NCBI GenBank assembly: GCA_037957365.1
Contig: JARHVA010000223.1
Location: 1,869,501-1,933,500, forward strand
Origin: Torreya grandis
Taxonomy: Eukaryota; Streptophyta; Pinopsida; Cupressales; Taxaceae
DNA: 64,000 bases
Reading direction: 5' to 3'
A program made the translations under genes and the position numbers. Below the pieces are notes generated by a model. The model ran no database searches. It was not told where the DNA came from and saw only the letters and a program-made list of their open reading frames with translations. Shown in pieces: positions 1-13,229 of the stretch (positions within the stretch are counted from its first letter, which is position 1; each line of letters opens with the position of its first letter).

Positions 1-420
1 TACTTACCAAGATGAAATGCCAAAAAATAGTCCCTTGACTTGTCCCACAATTGGAACCTCTCATGAGTCCATGGAATAATACTTTCCAAAAGTTGACATA
101 ATCTTAACTCCAATTTCATTTAGGAAATCTATGGGCATCACATTACAAGAAGCTCTGAAGTCAAACATGTAGTTGTGAACAATCAGACCATTGATCAATA
201 GGGTTGTATAAAATGGATCCACATTCAACTAAATTTTTACCATTGTAATCCCCAAATAGACCTTCAAATTAGGTTTAACGACCTCTTTTTATTCTTCATC
301 TTCTTTTGAGGGTACTTGAGGCAATTCGAATTCATTCACAACAAACTTCTCACCAAATTACAAGCACTCAAAATCTCTTTTCCTATGTTCAGGTATTCAT
401 AATAATTCAACAAGTGGCAT
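1..420 (-). pseudogene. Gypsy aspartic protease fragment, runs off the left edge
   Basis: Read on the minus strand, this stretch translates to a Ty3/gypsy retropepsin-like protease: a hydrophobic strand ending VHNYMF, then DFRASCNVMP where the family has the catalytic D-S-G-A-S, then a conserved stretch on a leucine/isoleucine-rich core and MDSxEVPIVGQVKG. The catalytic Asp is kept but the next two residues of the triad region are changed, so activity is unlikely. It lies downstream of the Gag at 1,020-2,349 in the correct order for a gypsy element. Reverse transcriptase would lie left of base 1. Stops and changed residues mark it as a decayed copy. Family identity rests on motif pattern alone. 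Confidence 0.7.
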
Positions 421-1019
421 GGTGATTTTTATTTGACTCAACACTTTTGCCATATCACACATGTTATACTAAGGAAGAGGCATATTTAGTGGGAAGGTAA
501 TGATACCTTTAGCTGGGATGCAATCACTTGAGGTATAAGGTGGAGTGGGCTAGGATGGATTTGAATCTTTAACAATAGCCTTCAATGTTGGATTTTGTTT
601 AAGCTCATTAGCATCCTTAGGTATACTAGACAATATGGGTACTCTATTCCAGGCTAGAGCACCTCTAAGATTAGTAAATTAAGAAATGGGCACTAGTTTA
701 GAAGATTTAGGGACTACTTTAGTTATTTTAGCATCCTTATTAGCATCCCCTGCCTTTGGATGTATGGGGGTAGTGTCTTAAGGAGTAGCACCCTGATATT
801 TTCTTCTCAAGTGATACTCCTTATCTTGGGTAATTTTTGTATTGATTAACATCTACCTATCCTCAACTAGTAGAATTCCCCCATCATATTTCTTAATCTT
901 CATGGAGCATAAGAAATAAAAATCATGAATGGGCAATTCTTATACTTGTATCATATTAACATCACAAGAAAATTTAGGAGTTGGGACACTTACCTTCTCT
1001 ACTAGACTTCAAAATTCAT
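421..1019 (-). other. Gag-protease linker of the left gypsy element
   Basis: No domain is recognisable here. It sits between the Gag zinc-knuckle region and the protease of the same minus-strand element and is most simply read as the variable linker of the polyprotein, with several stops. Confidence 0.4.
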
Positions 1020-2349
1020 CAATAATAGTAACACTTAGCTTTTCCATGGAGTTAGTCATTTCATTTCATAAGTTTTGACCATTAAACATCAAAATCTCAT
1101 CACCAAATGATGTAGACTCAAGTTCACCCACATCTCAATCAATTCGTTCAGTTGTATCACATGTGAGATGTGGAACGAAGCACTTATCACACCAATCAAT
1201 ATCAATGTTAGAATTTATAGCATTTACCTTGGCATTTAAAGGATCAATCACTTCTTTTATAGCCCCTCTATTTTGGTTTCTATCCATTTTTTCTTCATGT
1301 ACAGGCCTCTTCCCTCTATCATTATCTTGATTGTGAAAAGCAAGCCTTCCTTGTGCTTGATTTGGATTTGGAGCCCTTTCTTGACTGGTATACATATGAG
1401 GGATCCCCTTTTCAACTCTATCCAACTGTATGACATTTCTTGGATAGTAGAAGCTAAAGTTTTAATATACTCCTCAATGTTGGTTGAATTTGCAGACTAT
1501 GTATTTTTTTGGATTGGCCAATTTCACATTAGCCCACTTATTCATGAGATTTCCCAAAGCCTTTATGTTATTCTTAATTTGGATGGCCATATTGAATGAC
1601 AACTACAATTTAGTGGGATCCTTGTCTCTCAAGTAGTACAGAGCCTTCTTATTAAAGGCATCATAGTATTTTATCAAGCATGTTATGTCATTAAGCCTGA
1701 TGTTTTTTGGTAGCCACATCATGGTCTTGTTGAACCATGTATTGAAATATTGCACACACTCATTAGGACTATTTTTTATGTTTTCAAATTTAGCCAAGAG
1801 AAACCTTAGATTGATCCTAGCACCATACTAATTTATAAAAACATTCTACATCTCTTCCCATAAATTGATGCATCCAAGGAGAAGAGAGTTGAACCACTCA
1901 CAATCATCTTCCTCCAATGTACATACAAATAGATTGATACACGCATCCTCATACTCAACCTCATATCCTTAAATGATATTTTAAAAATCCCTCAAGTGTT
2001 GATTGCCACTCACTGCATTGTTCCCTTGAAATTTTGGGAGGCATTTCCTAACTTCATTTGGGACTTCATTAGGATAGCCTACCATTTCATCAAAATTGAT
2101 AGGCCTAAATCTAGGAACCTAGAATTTAGGATTTTCATTCTCATTTGGGTCCCTATGCCTCATGATTGGTTCAATTAGAGGTTCAAAAACAAATGGTAAA
2201 GGGATATGAGAAGGTGAACAATGTGGACTTGGTGGATTAGACTTGGGAGGGGATTCAGTTGGTTGAGAAAGCAATAGAAAATAAATGGGACTATGTGTTT
2301 CAAAATAAGTAGAATATCTATAATAGTCCTCAATAATAGGAGGGTCCAT
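1020..2349 (-). pseudogene. gag: Gypsy Gag (capsid and degenerate zinc knuckle)
   Basis: One minus-strand frame from the ATG at 2,349 down to about 1,135 carries a retrotransposon Gag, broken by in-frame stops but with no frameshift that I can see. In order: a proline-rich N-terminus; a capsid-like core reading CLPKFQGNNAVSGNQHLRDF, then EEDDCEWFNSL, YGARINLRFLLAKFENIKNS and DAFNKKALYYLRDKDP, the usual Gag landmarks; and a C-terminal WCDKCFVPHLTC, which resembles a CxxC-H-C nucleic-acid-binding knuckle. Gag would form the cytoplasmic virus-like particle that packages element RNA. It precedes the protease at 1-420. The in-frame decay indicates a dead element. Confidence 0.75.
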
Positions 2350-2970
2350 AAATATTTCAATATTATTAAAATATTAACAACCCTTAGCAGCTAAACTTTG
2401 CCCTTTAATAAGCCTCCAAATGTATCCCCTTATTATTTGAGGAATACTTAAGGGTGGAACAAGTTTCTTAGATGGGTCAGCGTTGAAAGATGATCTCAAT
2501 CTTACCTACTTTGCAAACAAGGAAATACTCAAATAATATTCAGAATAGGCACTAATCTTTCTTGAAACTAGATGATGGAAATCAGATTCGCCACTAGAAT
2601 CATAATTCTAGAATATAATGATCAACAAACTAACAGTGATACATGTTAACAACATATGTTGCTAGAGTTAATGATGATATAAAAAGAAAAGACACTAAAA
2701 ACTCTAGAATTATGTTCAAAAAGGAAAATACACCTTCTAACATGCAATATTAACAACTCTTTATAATAAACATAGCAGAATTTAAATTGTCAAATATATC
2801 AAATCCTAGCACATCCCCAGTGGAGTACTATGATGTTGACAGCCAAGATAGTCTAATTGTAGCATAAATAGATAGAGAACTTTAAAAATGATAGTAGCTC
2901 TCTATAAGAGTCCCTAACAACACAAGTAACTAAGAGTTTAATTTAGTCCTCAATAATGGCACCATAAGAG
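2350..2970 (-). other. Leader of the left gypsy element with primer-binding site
   Basis: Untranslated leader between the candidate LTR and gag. At 2,948-2,964 the minus strand reads TGGTGCCATTATTGAGG, which resembles the tRNA-Asp-type primer-binding site used by many plant gypsy elements (TGGCGCC... in the family) with transition changes. It starts six bases inside the candidate LTR end. The rest holds nothing I can name. Confidence 0.45.
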
Positions 2971-5010
2971 TGTTGGTTCTTAGTTATATACCTTGTACAC
3001 TCAACCTTGCACAATTAAGAAAAAATGGCAAGCAATGATGAAAAACCCACTAGTATGTCATTTTAGTCAGGGAAAATTTTGGCATCAAGATTAGACCAAA
3101 TGCATAAAATGATTGAGAGGCACCTACAAAGGGTATGGTTAGTTCCCTGTTATTTCTAGCTCTACCTAAACTAAGGTGAGAGGACCTATGGGGTAGCTTG
3201 GTCACATGGAAAGATTTTATAATTGAACCTCCATGGGGATTTTTGGAATAATGAATAAATATGACTAGGGCATAACCAAGTTTACACACTTCACCCATGA
3301 AGGGTTATCACATGAAATGCACAAATGCTCTAAGTCATATACAAGCAACTAAATATAGATATGAAAGTGATTGCAATCTTCATTATATAAAATCTTCAAC
3401 AAAAAAAGGGGTTGAATAAAAGACTGTAGTGTTGGGTCTTTAAAGCACAAACGACAAACACATTTAAAATATGCAAGATCTTATGCAATTTTAGGGAAAA
3501 TAACACTTATAGTATGCAAGGGTGTATTATTTTTAAGGTAAGATAGGGTAGGACAAGTTACATGATTAAGAAGGATGGTAGTGTGGTGGTGGTTTATAAA
3601 CAATAAGGTATCTTGCAGTATTTCATGATAATACTTTTTAGCAAAGATGCAAAAAAAAATTTAAATGCAAGATAATAGTAAATACCAAATGATCCCTGAG
3701 AGATTAGAGCATACACTAAAACTAATATTTCAAATGCTTTTCCCTATCAAATCCATAAACCTAGGGTGCCCTAACAAGTTATTCAATAACATATCTTGAA
3801 GTATTATAGAAAGAGTTTATAATCTAAATTTATGCTCAAAATGATAACCAATTGTGAGCACAAACCCAAATGTCCAATCAGTAATTCTTGAAAAACATGT
3901 CCCTACACTTTATTTATAGGAAACAACAAAGAACCACAAGCATTTTCATTAACTTGAAAATAAATATTACACACATCACTATTTCAGAACACTACCATGG
4001 GGACAAGCATGTTTAGATTGCTCTTTTGACAAGGGAGACACAAACATGATCTCAAAACTTGGTAATGGTTGTATAGCTACAACCACCTTAGCAAGGGAGA
4101 TAATATTTGCACACAACATTTGATCCCAAAAAAAATTATGCAGAACCTACACTTAGTGAAAATGAACACCTAAGATAATGACCAATAATAACTAACACAA
4201 TGGCCAACCAACCCCTTGAATAGAGGAGAAGCCCTTTATTTATACATTTTTAGATCTAGAACTGTGGGTTACAACTTTTAAAATTTCAAAACAAACTTTC
4301 AAGTCCACCAAGATGCTTCTAGTTGGAAAATATTCCCTTGCCACACCTAAAATCTTCATCCATTTGTAATAAAAATCATTACTCTAACTGTTTTTGTAAA
4401 GAATGATGAAAATATGCAACAAACTCTTTGATCTCTTAGCTGGAAATATTTTCAAATGAGCTAGAAGGATAATATCAATGGTGGAGGGAAAAAAAACTTT
4501 GTCTTTGTGTGAAACTACCTAAAAATGCCTTAGACCACTTGCTTACATAGCTGTAAACTCTTGGACAACTGCCTTCCCTCTTATATATGCCATGGAACAA
4601 CCTGATTTTACCATGATTTTTTGGGAATATTTTGGATCTCTAACCCTTTGAATGATCTTCTTTGGAGTGGCACACCTTCAATATCTCTCCAATGGAGGAA
4701 CTTGGACAAGCACAACAATGAAACAATTCAAGAGACTTAGGTCATTTTCAACTTTTCACCTTTTAGCTCTAACTTATTTTTCACATTTTGAATTTTTAAA
4801 AATTTGCCTTTTCACATCTAGCCTTTATGGGGTTTCCCCATATTTTTAATTAAAAAATGCATGAGTTTCAAATTTTGATTTACTTTGGGTAAATTTGGTC
4901 CCTCTCACAAATTTTCCATTTGAAAATTGCCATGTTATTGTCAATGGTGGAAGTCTTTACTAACTATATTGTATAGGGTCCTTGAATGTGTCGTGTATGC
5001 CTATCTAACA
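2971..5010 (-). repeat. Candidate 5' LTR of the left gypsy element
   Basis: In element sense this interval begins TGTTAGATAGG (at 5,010) and ends CCAACA (at 2,971), giving TGTT/AACA short inverted ends next to the PBS. Two minus-strand TATAAATA boxes lie at 4,237-4,244 and 3,911-3,918, as expected for an LTR promoter. The partner LTR is outside the window, so the outer boundary is a guess; another TG start at about 6,852 (TGATAGTGCC) would make a 3.9-kb LTR. No coding sequence is seen. Confidence 0.35.
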
Positions 5011-6989
5011 TTTCCATGTCACTCAGTTCACCAAAATATTTAATTTAGACTAGCCTCAACATCACTTTTCTCCATATGAGGTTAAACTTCATTGAAATGT
5101 CCATGATCATCCTACACCATCAGATCTGCTCACCCGAGCAAATGCAAACCATAAATCTATGTCTAGATCATTGTGGTTATGACACATGTCATTATTACAT
5201 TTAAATTGGGCCTTTTTAAAATTTCATCTTCATTGACACCATTGGATCTATGTACATGGATTGATATGAACCATTGATATTAATTTAAAAAACTAAGCAC
5301 TATTGGTTACTAGCTATCTTTGGACCTGAGGTCATGCCATTTGGCAACCCCATGGGTTCTATACATCCTACTCTGTTAGTCCTATCGGGCTAATGCACTC
5401 TTTCCAAGTGGTGGTCCCACATTTATTTTGGGATTTTTTAAAAGGTCTTAACTTAATATGCACCATAGATCAAATTTTTTACACTTTGAATGTGTACCAT
5501 CAATTTATAGGAATGTGCTTAACCTTTAGCCTGTGACCATGTATTGAATTTTCAAATATGCCCTTACACTGTTAGATATTTCCATTTGATCAAATGTGCA
5601 TCATTATATTTTAATCTATTAGATTTAGCATGATTTGTTCCTTACAAGTAGTCTTTATTTCTTTAAATACCATCACACTGTGTAGTAGCACCTCGCTAGA
5701 TCTCTGGCCCCATTGAACTGTCAAATGTCCACTCACATCATTGGATTATCCCTACCCGACTAAATGCATGTCATTGTATTTTCCTCCTTTTAAAATCAAA
5801 TAGTTTTTTTTCATGCCTTAAAATTTATGTCCACACCCTTGTCATACCTATAATTTAGGCAAATTTCTTTGGGACTTTGCTTGTTGAATCTTATGCTCTG
5901 GGACTTTAGTTCTAGACTTTATTCATCAAGTATTTTCTCTTCAACTTTTCTATCTTCAGCATCACTATTTTCATTCATCCCTTGGGTCTTTGGTATTCTT
6001 GTGTCAAGATAATTATTTTGTGATAATTATTGTAGGCCTTTTTTATTTTTGACACTTCTGTTCTTGGTCCCTCTGTCTATTGGGATAATTTTTTAGACAT
6101 TTTGTATGGGATAATTTTACCTAAGAAATAGACTCTCTTGAACACTTTTCCCATAGAAATTCAATCTTTAGCATCTTTGTCTTCATTGGGAGAATTGTTT
6201 CAAACATTTTATCTAAAATAATTTCCCTGAAGAAGTTAACTTTTGCACTTTTTTTGAAGGAAATGACTTTTATCAAGATTTTTATGTGGACAAAATGCCC
6301 AAAGGGCAAGTTCCCTTTATAATTTTTGTCATGGAAAAAAATTCTAAACAAATAAGGACTTTACATTTTCTTGACATAATATAATTCTTTTAGACATTTT
6401 GTCCACAGCAAAATCCCTGAATGAAATAGACATTCAGACTTTTTGCCATGAATAAAATGTCTTATGGAATTCCTTTAGATTTTTGTGTAAACATTTTATC
6501 TAAAACAAAATAATACTTTGCACCTTTTCTAAAAATTTGTAATTCTTTTGGACTTTTTGTCATGGATAATTTTCTTTCTGGAAATAAGTCTTTAGACTTT
6601 TTACGCAAAGAAAAATCTTGAAGAATTATTTTCGTCAAGCAAAATGTCCTGACAAAATACTAAAAAACCCTAAGGATTTATACACATTAAGTAAAAACCC
6701 AATTAAGACTCAGTTAATTTTAACATGAACTTGACCTTTGATATGAACTTGACCTTTGACATGAACATTTAAAAGTAGGACTTGGGCTAAGGACTTAAGA
6801 TTTGATACTTAACAAGGGCCCAATTGTTTTAGTGTAATTTTAGGCACTATCAGCGGTTATCTATAAAAAATAATGAGACACAAACCCTTGAAATTTTGAA
6901 AAATTCCAATAATGTAGTGTTTTCAAAATACCCACCCTTGAACCTTTACTTAACATCTTTTTTTCATGAATCTCAATGATTTAATTATC
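5011..6989. other. Non-coding AT-rich stretch with degenerate short repeats
   Basis: No gene. Between about 5,880 and 6,660 the phrase of the type gac-TTTTTGTC-atggataaTTTT recurs roughly every 60-100 bases in decayed form, often with a nearby aaatgtc or gacattttgtc. Between 5,090 and 5,790 a phrase like caTTGGATxx...AAATGcA recurs several times. These look like ancient tandem repeats, perhaps within a longer LTR. Confidence 0.35.
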
Positions 6990-7329
6990 CCATTCATTCT
7001 AATAAATGTTATAATGGCCACCTTAAACTATTGGGAAATATACCACCTAATCTCTTAGATTCTAACAATGATGAAATTCATGAGATTAGTTTGAAAATCA
7101 AAATTTTTGATTTCCCTTATCACATAATTACTCAATTACAACCTTCTTTATGACCTTTATCTCATTAAAAATAATAGATGAGATTTTCTCTACCATAACA
7201 AAGACTAAAATATATATTCCTCATTCTTCCTCAACTGATCAAATCATTAATGTTTGCACTATTGATATTTAGTGTCTAGATTGTAATGATTTATATTCAT
7301 TAAATATTCCCATTTTAGCTATCTTTACT

Positions 7330-8350
7330 CAAGCCGAAGATGTAAAATTACTTATGTATTATTTTTATTTATATAATTATTCATTGTTACATAGTATTCC
7401 TTATCTTGATGTAATTCCTTATCCTTATACTGCACATGACATTATCTCTTCATTTTATTTTCACAAGTCTAAAATGGATAACATACACACTACTTCTCAT
7501 TTAGTCACTGTTGAGCCTCTTTGATTTATGCTTCTTGATCATGCCATGATGGGACCATATTGGTTTACTAAATTTTATGATCCTTTGAGCACACTTCCTC
7601 TTGAGATGTCAGCTATATTAATTCACCATACATTGACATATTTTATTGTAGCTTCTAAGCCTATTCAAGTACCTACTCTCAATAGTCCTACTAAATTTTA
7701 TGGACTTATACCTTTGTCCATGCTCGATCCCACACCTACATGACAGACAGATGAGCCATATTGTGATTTCCATAAAGTTTTTGGTCATTGGGCCAAGGAT
7801 TGTCATGCATACCATAGGCTCTTAGCATAGTATCAAGCATTATTATATACCTCTACTATGGAAGGGAGACCTCCATCATCAGTTATTCCTAAGCACATTT
7901 TTTTATTTTTATGGCATGAATACACATACCTCTAATCATTTCCAACAACTTTAAAAATATATTGATGTTTTTTATCCAAAGAAGACATGATCTTTTGAGA
8001 ATAATTTTCCTTATCTTAAATTTTTATAGATTATATCCCTAAACATGGGGATGTTTATCATATTTGGCATCAGTTCACTACACATCATGCAGATAGGTTT
8101 TGAGTATGGTAACAACATTTTCATGATTTCTCATGACTTTTGTGATCTCCTTATTATTAATATACCCAAGGTCATTCATGGGCCAAGGCTCAACCTTCCC
8201 CACACCCTACATCATCCCAGAGATCAAATGTTATTAGTCACATTAAAACACCACTTCCTTGCATTGAATATCCTTCCCATGAGATACCACATGCTCATTT
8301 GTCTTATTCTAGCTTGCCACCTTCTCCATCAATATAGTGTGACATGAAGT
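7330..8350 (+). pseudogene. Decayed plus-strand Gag remnant with zinc knuckle
   Basis: The clearest part is at about 7,755-7,830, where the plus strand reads YCDFHKVFGHWAKDC, a CxxxH...GH...C pattern matching the knuckle of plant Tat-type Gag (family form C-x2-H-H/R-x4-GHDTxxC). Upstream, 7,528-7,743 is open (71 residues) and resembles a Gag C-terminal region only loosely. Downstream to 8,350 the frame is broken and nothing firm is visible. No pol domains follow on this strand before 10 kb. It could be the gag of a non-autonomous element whose antisense PMD gene is the one at 11,870-13,229; that link is inference. Confidence 0.4.
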
Positions 8351-9687
8351 CCTCACACATCTCTCAGTGAAGATAGATGAGAGTATGGTTAATGCTAGAT
8401 TCTAGTTGTAGTAGGATTTATTTGATGTTATTGATGATATATGTCATGAAATTTATCAGTATTTATGATTACATTATTTTATTATGGCATATTATGTTTC
8501 ATATTTTTAAATGAATGGTTTTTTTATATTTTTATTTCATTATAACATTTATGATGCATTTTTTATCTTTTTTTATTATGATTCTATTCTCTATCTTTGC
8601 ACTTTTATCTTTACATTCATGATTTTTTATTTACAAATATTATTTTTTTACATATTCAATGTCATCTATTTAATTATATTTCATTCTACACTATGGAAAC
8701 AATTATATTCCCCTATTCTAGGATGAAATTTTCTTACATTTATACTTATGATAGAAAAAATTTTGAATAGTATGGTTATTTATGTGACATGGATAGTTTA
8801 CCACACCCAACACTATCCTAGTTCCCTTTTGGTCAACTATAAAACATACTCATCATTGAACAATCTATTAAACAAATGGATCTCTTATGATTCTCATTTA
8901 TCCCACATAACCCTCTCATTTAAAACACATATAAGGTTAGTTTGAATATTTCACACTTACTTGTGGGCAAGTTTAAGAGTCTTTTGGATAAAATACTCTT
9001 TTACTAATTCTCTCTTGTAATCAAAGTGTAATATTTCTTGTGTTTGATACTTATATCACTCATGATTGGTTTTCCAAATCCATATGGAGGAGGAATAAAA
9101 AAATTCATAAAAATTTAAAATTTAAACCATAAAAGAAACAAAAGTCAATAATCAAAATTCAATTAAAAATTCAAAAGTCAAAATCATACCAAAAAAAAAT
9201 CACCTATTCTATCTAAATCTCAAACTCCATAGTTGGCCTCATAATATATATGATGTATATGGGGTTATGGTAGGCCAGCAGATTGGGATAGGAGGTCTCA
9301 TTATATTATTTAGTGCCACCTACTTTCTCACATAAGTACCCAATCTTCACAGTAGACTGATTGCTTAGTAATGGGACCTGAGGAATAGGGAACATGTTGT
9401 GAGAAGGTATGCCCATTTTAATTTTTTATGCATATACAACCTTAATGGAATAATCTATGTACTTCACTTGTTATCCAAATATTTTTATCTACAAGTTAGA
9501 GTATCTTAGGTTTTTATTGTCCAACGATTCTTAATAGGGGCACATTTGCTTAAGTGTGTCTCATTTCTACTAAGGATTTATACAAAACCTGTGTAATGTT
9601 TTCCATTCCATCTATTCATCACAGTATCCTTGATATTTCCCATTATGAGTATCATTTTGATATTATTTTTATGAGTTGCAGTGGAAG
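8351..9687. other. AT-rich intergenic stretch
   Basis: Very T-rich on the plus strand, with long runs of short open frames that have no domain resemblance. I see no gene, RNA or clear repeat. Confidence 0.5.
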
Positions 9688-9850
9688 ACCTTAGATAGGA
9701 CTAGGCCTTCCTCACAAAATATCCTTATTTACTATAAACAACCTCCATTTTTACACCTATTTGGTTTGCCTTTTATGATTTGCATTATAATACCTCAGAT
9801 AGGACTAGGCCTTCCTCATAAAATTACCTTAACCTCATATAATAACTATG
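9688..9850 (+). repeat. Short direct duplication, about 104-bp spacing
   Basis: The 22-base string AGATAGGACTAGGCCTTCCT followed by CA occurs at about 9,692 and again at about 9,796, each followed by a similar AT-rich tail. It is a local tandem duplication of roughly 104 bases. No function is evident. Confidence 0.75.
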
Positions 9851-9957
9851 TTCCATGTGTTACTATAAATAGCCATATTCCTCTACACTATAGATTATCA
9901 CAAGCCCTAAGTTTGGTTTGTCAACTCTATTTTTCACATCTCTCACCTTTCTTGTAA

Positions 9958-10165
9958 CTTGACATATCTTTGTTTATATTTTTATCTTACATTGATATTT
10001 TCTTAGAACTTGACATATCTTCTTTTGTATATTATATTAAATTGAAATTTTCTTATATTTGTACATATCTTTATTTGTGTTCTTATCTTACACTAAAAAT
10101 TTATCTTCCATTTACATATCTTTATTTGTGTTCTTATTTTACATCGATATTTCTCTCATTGTCAT
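9958..10165 (+). repeat. Minisatellite-like tandem repeat, about 55-bp unit
   Basis: Four decayed units of the form acATATCTTtxTTTGTgTTcTTATcTTACAxtgatatTT follow each other between 9,958 and 10,165. The last two share the exact string TACATATCTTTATTTGTGTT. It lies in non-coding DNA. Confidence 0.7.
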
Positions 10166-11869
10166 TTAAATTTTCATCATTCACATTTTTTTCACTTTTG
10201 ACATCCTTTATAAAGTGTCATCTATAGTAAGGTTCATTTCACATTTTCATTTTATTTACTTCTAATTTATTTGATTATAATTATTTTTAACTATGCATTT
10301 GATCACATTTTCTAGAAAATAATAACACATATGTCCATGCACACATTTTCTTATAACATATTAAAACAAACAACATGTGCTATAAATAAAATAAATACAA
10401 CCATGCATCAACAATAATATATATCTATATATATGGCTCAAAGTTTGATATAATAAAACATGATACATCATAGTAAAAAATAAATCTCTAAGTTTGAGTT
10501 CTATCATGAGGATGTGTTACACTACCCATAGAGGCCTAATATTTCCCTCTCTAAATACTCCACTATATAAACCATGTCTATGATCATAGACCCTCCACAT
10601 ATCCCTATAGAAAGGGCCACCTGGCCCTACACTTGTGCTAACTAAATAGTTATATCTAAGTGTGTGGCTTAATCCTAATCCAATTATTACCATGATCATA
10701 TCTCCCCATCACCCAATCCTAATGTCACTACTACCTAAGTTTTATATGATAGTCTCTATATCTCTCAATCTACCCCACTGACCAATCAAAACCAACTCAC
10801 ACAAATAGGTATGGAAGGCACCATAATATCAACCATCTATGTAGTATTGTGCTGAGGTAGCATGTCATCCAATACATCATGATGGGTCATCTCTACCATG
10901 ATCACCCATCTGGTCTCTTCCACTGCAACATCTGAAAAAATCAAATCAAAAAATACATCACTTCTCACATATATATTTCCAAAAACATACACATATCTAG
11001 TGTATATCTCTATTTAAAATCAAAATAATCATAATACACCACATATTACTCACCAATAGCAGTTCCATATAATCAGCCACCAAGCACCTCATATGATGCA
11101 TGGCTCCACTATGACACTATTACTCTATAATAACTATGATGAATCACATGAGCATGATGCACTCCACTACATATCTATCTCATATTAGAAAAACTCATTA
11201 TAGTTTATGTGGTTGGGTCTCCTTGTGGTTATTTTACATGTGCATGCACTAGATCTTATCTCTATCTTTATGGCTATGGTATTGGTTGTATAATTTATTA
11301 TCATACTACAACATCTAGTCTTATATCTCCTCATTGTTGTCTTCATCCTTATCTCAATACCCTAGCTCAATGAAGCCATATCACATGAACCTCTACCAGT
11401 ACCCCACTACCTCCAACACCACATCCCTAAATCACATGCCATGCCTAATATGTTGGGACTACTATTGGTGATGCATGATGTGGAAATCCAAACTACCCTA
11501 GTACATGAGTTACTAGACGTGGCTCCACTTACCATAAATAGTATCTAATAATCCATAAGTGACCCTGTGCCTAAAAATGTACCTGGTCATAACCACCAAT
11601 TATATGTCATGCCTTAATATGGTTGGAAAATAATCTACCCTTATGAGATAGTCGATAATGTTGGGGAATTTGGTATAACCTATACCATGTGATCTTGTGT
11701 CCACCTCTACATACATGGAAAAACATCATCCATTACATGTGGTAATATTACAAGCTGATATATTGGAAATATTTCATATATCTAACTACTTAATAATATA
11801 ATTAGTTCCATCATCATCATCATCACTCATGATATAATACTATAAAATTCATTATCTAATTGCACCTAA
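10166..11869. other. Decayed sequence, possibly the tail of the PMD gene
   Basis: A 60-residue minus-strand frame at 10,517-10,699 and scattered stop-rich stretches up to 11,869 follow the PMD gene on the same strand and may be its 3' part or UTR. I cannot match any of it to a domain. A TCATCATCA run lies at about 11,812-11,828. Confidence 0.3.
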
Positions 11870-13229
11870 ATCATAGACCCCAAGTCATATAGCATGCCCT
11901 ACTCTAACATGGGTTGGCATGGTGTAATAATATACAATGGGACATCTAACTTGTGATAGATCACATGAGCTATCACAATTATAATGATAGCCTTATAAAT
12001 ATCTATAATAGTAGACACATACACATTAAATAATTACACTCACAAGCCTACCTAGATATACCTCTCAAATATAGTTTCCCATAAGGTCAAGGATCACCTC
12101 TCAGCATATATCTTTTATGTATCACACACCATAAACATGCATACAATAGGAATTCCCAACAAGGCATGGATATCCTCTAAGGTGCTACCCACCTCAATGT
12201 TATCCCCATCTACCACCCATCTGAAAGTGTTAATTAATCACTCCTATGTTCCTAAGAACATGGTGACCGGCTCAACACTTGATGTAATCCACCATATCTC
12301 CATAATCCCACCAAATCCCAAGGTAGTTAGTTTTCTTGGTCTATTATAATCAATCTATTTAGTTGATCTAGTAGCCACACTACATCCACCAATCTCCATA
12401 ATCTTTGTCTCCTCTACAAAATATAAAACAATAAATCAAGTATCAAATTTCCACCCCAAATGATAATTAAATATAATTTAAAAACTAAAAATGAAATCAT
12501 TTAATGCACTTAACTACTTTATCAACCTATTTTTATTGTTATCCATCATTACTAACTAGGTTAGCCATGTATTTAACTACATCGACCTTATATTCTTTTT
12601 ACTAAGTCGGCCATGTATCCTTCTACATTGCCCAATCTTATTTCTTACTAAGCCAGCCAGGCATAATGTTGATGGCCACTTATTTTAACTCTATCAACCA
12701 CATGTTATATAGTTGGACACATTCTATACTCAATCAGATCACTTTCAAATTAAGTCATCTAGCATAATACCCAATGTTATTGGCCAACTTTTACTAAGTC
12801 AGACACTATCTCTATTACAACAGATTTGACCATATACTAAATAGTCAGGACATATTGATGATACTGTAGGTTTTCCAAATGTGATGCAGTCGGCCACCTA
12901 CCCAAACCTATCATATTTAACTAAGACAACTTGATTGACCTTGTTAAATTTATATGGTGTTTTTGCATTCAATTGCAATAAATTCCCTGGACTTAATTTT
13001 TTTAATTTTTACACTTACCTAATTTTTTACATTAATTTTTACTCTATCACTAAATTTCTTGGGGTAAATTATGCTAGATGAAATTTCCCTTGCATCTAAT
13101 TTTTCTCAAATAGTCTAATTTATTCCCAAAAAATCTAAATAAACTTTCAAATACACTTCATACTTGAACTACATTAGAAATATCCCTTATCCATCCTCTA
13201 TCTCATTTACCTCTTCGAGTTCGAGACAT
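11870..13229 (-). pseudogene. Plant mobile domain (PMD) protein gene, two exons, decayed
   Basis: The minus strand carries a decayed gene of the plant mobile domain family (MAIN-like proteins and transposon or retrotransposon passengers). Proposed exon 1 is 13,229-13,211 (M-S-R-T-R-R), ending at a good splice donor AGAG|GTAAATG. The acceptor is TTTTGTAG|AGG at about 12,414. Joining in phase 1 stays in one frame through EETKIMEIGG, WWITSSVEPVTMFLG, and the diagnostic NTFRW...STLEDIHALLGIPIV, which corresponds to the family pattern TNTFHLP-GE-TVTLEDV-ILGLPI. At least three in-frame stops (TAG, TAG, TGA) break exon 2. The intron holds a decayed GGCCGAC repeat. It may be the antisense passenger gene of a Tat-like element or a stand-alone mobile gene. 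Confidence 0.55.
12540..12930. repeat. Degenerate CpG-derived repeat inside the proposed PMD intron
   Basis: About ten decayed copies of the phrase AcTAAGTCGGCCAtgta occur here, for example near 12,602, 12,650, 12,805, 12,840 and 12,886, with irregular 30-70 base spacing. On the minus strand each intact copy carries GGCCGACT, which includes the RCCGAC core. The variants differ mostly by C-to-T or G-to-A changes. Confidence 0.6.

Noticed and set aside
8511..8945. Hydrophobic plus-strand frames that look like membrane proteins
   Set aside because: Phe/Ile/Leu content follows from a T-rich strand; no start context, domain or neighbours support a gene.
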